Shown: positions 60,599-64,000 of the stretch, piece by piece | Layout of the letters: each line of letters begins with the position of its first letter | Position numbering within the stretch: position 1 is the first letter of the stretch | Source of the DNA: Acidobacteriota bacterium | GTDB lineage: Bacteria > Acidobacteriota > Terriglobia > Acidiferrales > UBA7541 | DNA length: 64,000 bases | Assembly: GCA_021832085.1 (NCBI GenBank) | Contig: JAKBLM010000001.1 | Coordinates: 124,001-188,000, forward strand | Direction: 5' to 3' | Translations under genes and position numbers: made by a program | The notes under the pieces: model-generated | Database searches by the model: none | The model's input: only the letters and a program-made list of their open reading frames with translations | Told to the model about the DNA's origin: nothing

Positions 60599-61864
60599 CT
60601 ACCGAACGGTTTCGGGTCTCTGCGTGCGGGAGGATTCGCGCGCGAGCCAGACCATCACGCCCAGCAAAACGACGACTTCCACGCTAAAGGCCTGAGAGTG
60701 GACCGCGGCCACTCCAGCTACCACGCCAAAGATCAGCAACAGCAGCACAGTGCCTCGCCGGTTTCCCAGGATCCCTTGACGAGGCCGCACCGCTTCGTAA
60801 GCCAGAATCACAAATCCAACTACAATGAGGGGCGTCAGCTGGCCGATGAATACGTGATAGCCGGAGAGAAGAGCCGCGATTACAGCAAGGGAAAATTCCA
60901 GGTCGAACGCGGGGTCGGCCGGGCGGTCGATGTCCTTGAACTTCCGCGCGGCCCAGCCGAGGAGAAAGAAGGTTGCAGCAAGGATCGCGGGGAAGAGGAA
61001 ATTGTGCGGAATCACACCTCCTAAAAGGGAGTCGAAAGCGCCCCGGAGACATGGCATCATCGAAGCGCTTGAGCGATCTGCCCAAGGACCCGCGGCCGCG
61101 CCCCCGACTTCGATCAGCGTTCGCACGTAGGCGACCAAGCCGGTCCAGCCGACGAGAGCGGCCGACACTGCCAGAAGCACGGTGCCCACGGTGCAAAATC
61201 CGGCAAACAGCTTCCAGCGACGCCGCAACAAGAAAATGAAAACAAACGGAAGGAGAATCTCGAAACGGAAGAGACCCAAACCGAGCGCGAGTCCGGCGAC
61301 ATAATTTCGGCGCCGTTTTAGAGCGAGGAAAGCCAGTAAAAACACCAGAGCCAGGAGTAAAGTGTCTTCGCCGAAGTCCAGCGCAATGAGCACGAAGAAG
61401 AGGCATATCCCCGTCCAAAGGATATATGGCCATGTGCGCAGACGGTAGCCGGTGAGCCGGGTCAGGTATACGATCAGTCCCCAGGCCGCAAGGGTTATAG
61501 TTGCCCAGATCAAAAAGGCATGTGGGAAGGAAAGCAGGGCCAGAGGAGCGAAGAGCAGGGCTTGAAACGGAGGGTGATAGTAGGGCATGAATGGGCCCGA
61601 GGGGATGATTGCTCGCTCTATGTTTTGCTGCAGGTGAACGTTATATAGACGGTTCGAGTGTCCCCCGTTGACTATTTTCCCCGCAGTGTAGAAGGCTACG
61701 AAGTCCAACTCCTCGGTACCATGCCTCGTCATTTGGTCCAACTGGAAGAGCAGGATGGAAAGCGCTGCGGCGAACAACGCGAGCAACGCTATTCGGCCGA
61801 GCACCTTCTTCCAGGCGGGCACACCCTTGCGCTTGGGCACCCGGGCGTCGCGCATCGCCACCAT
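60599..61864 (-). CDS. GT87 (DUF2029) membrane mannosyltransferase-like protein
   Basis: About 421 residues from ATG 61864 (MVAMRDARVPKRKG), eleven to twelve helices. The first loop contains EELDFVAFYTAGKIVNGGHSNRLYN (read as two stretches, DFVAFYTAGK and NRLYN), followed by PYYHPPFQALLFAPLA, the pattern of GT87 polyprenyl-phosphate-mannose-dependent transferases; the Asp in the first loop is the likely base. DFGEDTLLLALVFLL and SGYHVFIGQLTPLIVVG are further hallmarks. The open frame extends to 62068 but the added residues are not membrane-like. Acts with the adjacent GT39 and OafA genes on surface glycans. Confidence 0.86.
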   Translation of the reverse strand: MVAMRDARVPKRKGVPAWKKVLGRIALLALFAAALSILLFQLDQMTRHGTEELDFVAFYTAGKIVNGGHSNRLYNVHLQQNIERAIIPSGPFMPYYHPPFQALLFAPLALLSFPHAFLIWATITLAAWGLIVYLTRLTGYRLRTWPYILWTGICLFFVLIALDFGEDTLLLALVFLLAFLALKRRRNYVAGLALGLGLFRFEILLPFVFIFLLRRRWKLFAGFCTVGTVLLAVSAALVGWTGLVAYVRTLIEVGGAAAGPWADRSSASMMPCLRGAFDSLLGGVIPHNFLFPAILAATFFLLGWAARKFKDIDRPADPAFDLEFSLAVIAALLSGYHVFIGQLTPLIVVGFVILAYEAVRPRQGILGNRRGTVLLLLIFGVVAGVAAVHSQAFSVEVVVLLGVMVWLARESSRTQRPETVR

Positions 61865-62233
61865 GCGCCTGCTGGCACCGGCAGAAGTCGGGGGGTGTGA
61901 ATCGGCAAACGTAGAGCGACCCTCACCAAGAGTCCAAATTGTAACCGCCCATGGCGATTGCCAATAGCCGGTAACCCGTGCCGATAGCGAAAGCGTCAAG
62001 CACCCCGGCGACATGATGCTGGATGTTGCTTTACCCTCCCGCTGGCGCTTTGCGACCGGAGCGGGCACGGCCGAAGAAACGTTCCGTCAAGGCAACGGGA
62101 AGGACAATCCTTCGCAGAACGGTTCGGCCGTCATATAGAATCAATCCGTTTTTGGCACTGCGCCGGAGCCAGGCGAACAGGGCGGAGCCTGCACCCCCGC
62201 CAACGCTTTTCGTTTCGACGGGCGTGGCCCCCG
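61865..62233. other. Divergent intergenic region
   Basis: 5' regions of the GT87 gene (minus) and the partial glycosyltransferase gene (plus). Frames are open here on both strands but carry no domain. No repeat or clear promoter seen. Confidence 0.5.
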
Positions 62234-64000
62234 ATGCGGAAATCGGGGTGGTTACGCAAGGAGGGGAATACCCAAATTCTCGTCTGGGCTGAACTCGGGT
62301 TGACGGTGGCGGCGTGCGCGGTGGCGTTTTTGTGCCCGCGGGTGGGCGAGGGATGGTTTCGGGCGGTCGAGCAGGGGTTCGCGGGGCTGGCGCGGAGGCG
62401 GCGGCTGGCGGTGCTGGTGGTGGGGGTGGTCGCGATTGCGGCGCGAATCGCGGTGCTGCCCATCCTGCCGGTCCCCCAACCAAATATCGCCGATGAATAC
62501 AGTTTCCTGCTAGCGGCACAGACTTTTGCGCACGGCCGACTGACCAATCCCACGCCCCCGATGTGGCAGCACCTGGAAACGCTCCACGTGCTGGAGAAGC
62601 CGAGCTACATGTCCATGTACCCGCCTGCGCAGGGCCTGTTTCTGGCGGCGGGGCTGGTGACGGCAGGCACGGCGTTCGCGGGAGTCCTGCTGAGCGTGGG
62701 CCTGATGTGCGCGGCGATCTGCTGGATGCTGCAGGGGTGGTTCCCGCCCGGCTGGGCGCTGCTCGGCGGACTGCTTGCTGTGCTGCGTTTCGACATCTTC
62801 AATTACTGGGCCAACAGCTACTGGGGCGGTGCTGTGGCCGCGTTCGGGGGCGCGCTGTTGCTTGGCGCCTTGCCGCGCCTGCTGAAGCGGGAACGAGTGC
62901 GGGATGCGGCGTGGATGGGCGTGGGACTGGCGATTCTGGCCAATAGCCGTCCCTATGAAGGACTGATCTTCAGCTTGCCGGTAGCCGCGGTGCTGCTGGT
63001 GTGGCTGTGGAAAAAGCGGGGCGCGTCGCTGGAAAATGCGCTTCGGCGAGTGGTGCTGCCGCTGACGCTGGTGCTGGCGATTGCTGGTGCGGGGATGGGC
63101 TTTTATTTCTGGCGCGTGACCGGCAGCCCTTTCGAGATGCCCCAAGAATTGGCGCGGCGGACTCACGCCGTAGCTCCCTATTTCCTCTGGCAATCACCGC
63201 GGCCGGTTCCGGTTTACCGGATCGAAGCCCTTCGCAATTTTTACCTGCACCACGAAATGTCGTTCTACCGGGAAAGCCGCACTCCGCTGGGACTGGCGGG
63301 GGTTGAGCTGGGGCGATGCCTGGATTTCTGGTTTTTCTTCCTGGGCCCGGCGTTGACGCTTCCATTGCTGCTGGCTCCGGCGGCGATGCCCCACGGACAG
63401 CCGTGGGGCGGGCTGGGGCCCCCGGCCCGCTTTCTGGTCGTTGCCGCAGCGGTTTTCATGGCGGGGCTCGCTGTTGAGGTCTTCTTCTTTCCACACTACG
63501 CGGCGCCAGCGACCGGGCTGGTGCTGGCGCTGGTGATCGGTGCGATGCGCCGGTTGCGGGCGTGGGAATGGCACGGCCGACCCACCGGCCGCTTCGTCAC
63601 GCGCGCAGTGCCACTGGTCTGTCTGCTGATGGTCGCGATTCGCGTGGCTGCCGTTCCGCTCCACATTTCCATCACGCCCAGATGGCCGCCAACCTCCTAC
63701 AACTCGTTGCCTGCCCATTCCAGCTGGGTGAAGGTGAATAGGCAACTCGAATCCTACCCCGGGAAACAGCTGGTGATCGTGCAATACAGCCAAAAGGCGA
63801 AATGCCGTTCCTGTTTCGTGTATAACGGGCCCGATCCGCCGCAGGCAAAGGTCGTTTGGGCTTGGAACATGGGACCTGCGGAGAACGAAAAATTGATCCA
63901 GTGCTACAAGAATCGGCGCGTATGGCTGCTCGATGTTTTCGAGCAACCGGCGGTGCTCATCCCCTACACTCCCGCCGCCTCTCTGCGCGGCCAGTCGGAA
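62234..64000 (+). CDS. GT39-like multi-pass membrane protein (3' end beyond window)
   Basis: At least 589 residues, cut by the right edge. From ATG 62234 (MRKSGWLRKEGNTQILVWAE) there are ten or more helices. The first large loop reads NIADEYSFLLAAQTFAHGRL then PMWQHLETLHV and YMSMYPPAQGLFLAAG, a pattern I know from acidobacterial GT39-related proteins; D and E in ADEY are the likely catalytic acids. NYWANSYWGG and NSRPYEGL follow. A soluble C-terminal domain is starting at the edge (KQLVIVQYS). No ribosome site precedes the ATG, so the start is tentative. Confidence 0.82.
   Translation, partial: MRKSGWLRKEGNTQILVWAELGLTVAACAVAFLCPRVGEGWFRAVEQGFAGLARRRRLAVLVVGVVAIAARIAVLPILPVPQPNIADEYSFLLAAQTFAHGRLTNPTPPMWQHLETLHVLEKPSYMSMYPPAQGLFLAAGLVTAGTAFAGVLLSVGLMCAAICWMLQGWFPPGWALLGGLLAVLRFDIFNYWANSYWGGAVAAFGGALLLGALPRLLKRERVRDAAWMGVGLAILANSRPYEGLIFSLPVAAVLLVWLWKKRGASLENALRRVVLPLTLVLAIAGAGMGFYFWRVTGSPFEMPQELARRTHAVAPYFLWQSPRPVPVYRIEALRNFYLHHEMSFYRESRTPLGLAGVELGRCLDFWFFFLGPALTLPLLLAPAAMPHGQPWGGLGPPARFLVVAAAVFMAGLAVEVFFFPHYAAPATGLVLALVIGAMRRLRAWEWHGRPTGRFVTRAVPLVCLLMVAIRVAAVPLHISITPRWPPTSYNSLPAHSSWVKVNRQLESYPGKQLVIVQYSQKAKCRSCFVYNGPDPPQAKVVWAWNMGPAENEKLIQCYKNRRVWLLDVFEQPAVLIPYTPAASLRGQSE

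Overview
The window looks like chromosomal DNA of an Acidobacteriota bacterium. GC is high throughout. A PadR regulator is paired with a ~900-residue duplicated orphan permease (ADOP). Intergenic gaps carry small palindromes with a TTCA loop and degenerate copies of the 'TCATCCTGAGCGAAG' repeat familiar from acidobacterial genomes. There are also several large secreted beta-propeller/Ig-type proteins. No phage, insertion sequence, integrase or CRISPR array was seen.

Layout. 1-2 kb: cytochrome c oxidase (subunit II fused to cytochrome c, and the start of subunit I). 2-8 kb: padR-ADOP pair, then two paralogous secreted proteins of unknown function. 8-15 kb: Mg-type P-ATPase, TauE/SafE permease, seven-iron ferredoxin with HemN, a phosphoesterase, and a DksA-like zinc-finger protein behind a sigma-54-type promoter and a hairpin that can mask its ribosome binding site. 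15-20 kb: PilZ protein, ClC channel, TPR membrane protein, LuxR-type regulator. 20-25 kb: a 1080-residue secreted protein with five Ig-like repeats, a small protein built of SGNLSAAQ repeats, a repeat-rich gap and tRNA-His(GTG). 25-32 kb: L,D-transpeptidase, di-iron MBL-fold protein, degenerate receiver protein, small helical protein, and a PAS-GAF histidine kinase with its regulator.

32.5-36 kb: a glycyl radical enzyme and its activase that match the trans-4-hydroxyproline dehydratase system HypD/HypE residue by residue, behind a near-leaderless promoter overlapped by a perfect 14-bp palindrome. 36-40.5 kb: a tandem duplication of GT39-type membrane glycosyltransferases, each copy preceded at the same distance by a nearly identical 50-bp non-coding block.

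41.8-49 kb: five co-directional genes, partly coupled by ATGA overlaps. They encode a COG2403 GTPase, an ornithine-carbamoyltransferase-like enzyme with altered ornithine-binding residues, RNA 3'-phosphate cyclase RtcA, a LonB-like protease and a tandem universal stress protein. This is the best candidate for an uncharacterised functional unit. 49-56.5 kb: secreted protein, histidine kinase with a degenerate receiver, amino-acid permease with a PLP enzyme, Asp-box (sialidase-fold) protein and an orphan C-terminal fragment of another propeller protein. 56.7-64 kb: envelope glycosylation region (GT39 gene, a decayed copy of its 5' end, OafA-type acyltransferase, GT87 gene and a GT39-like gene cut by the window end).

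The gene content suggests an organism that respires oxygen (haem-copper oxidase) but carries oxygen-sensitive radical chemistry (HypD/E, HemN) and oxygen or stress handling (di-iron protein, Lon-like protease, Usp). Functions come from sequence motifs read by eye; no database search was run.
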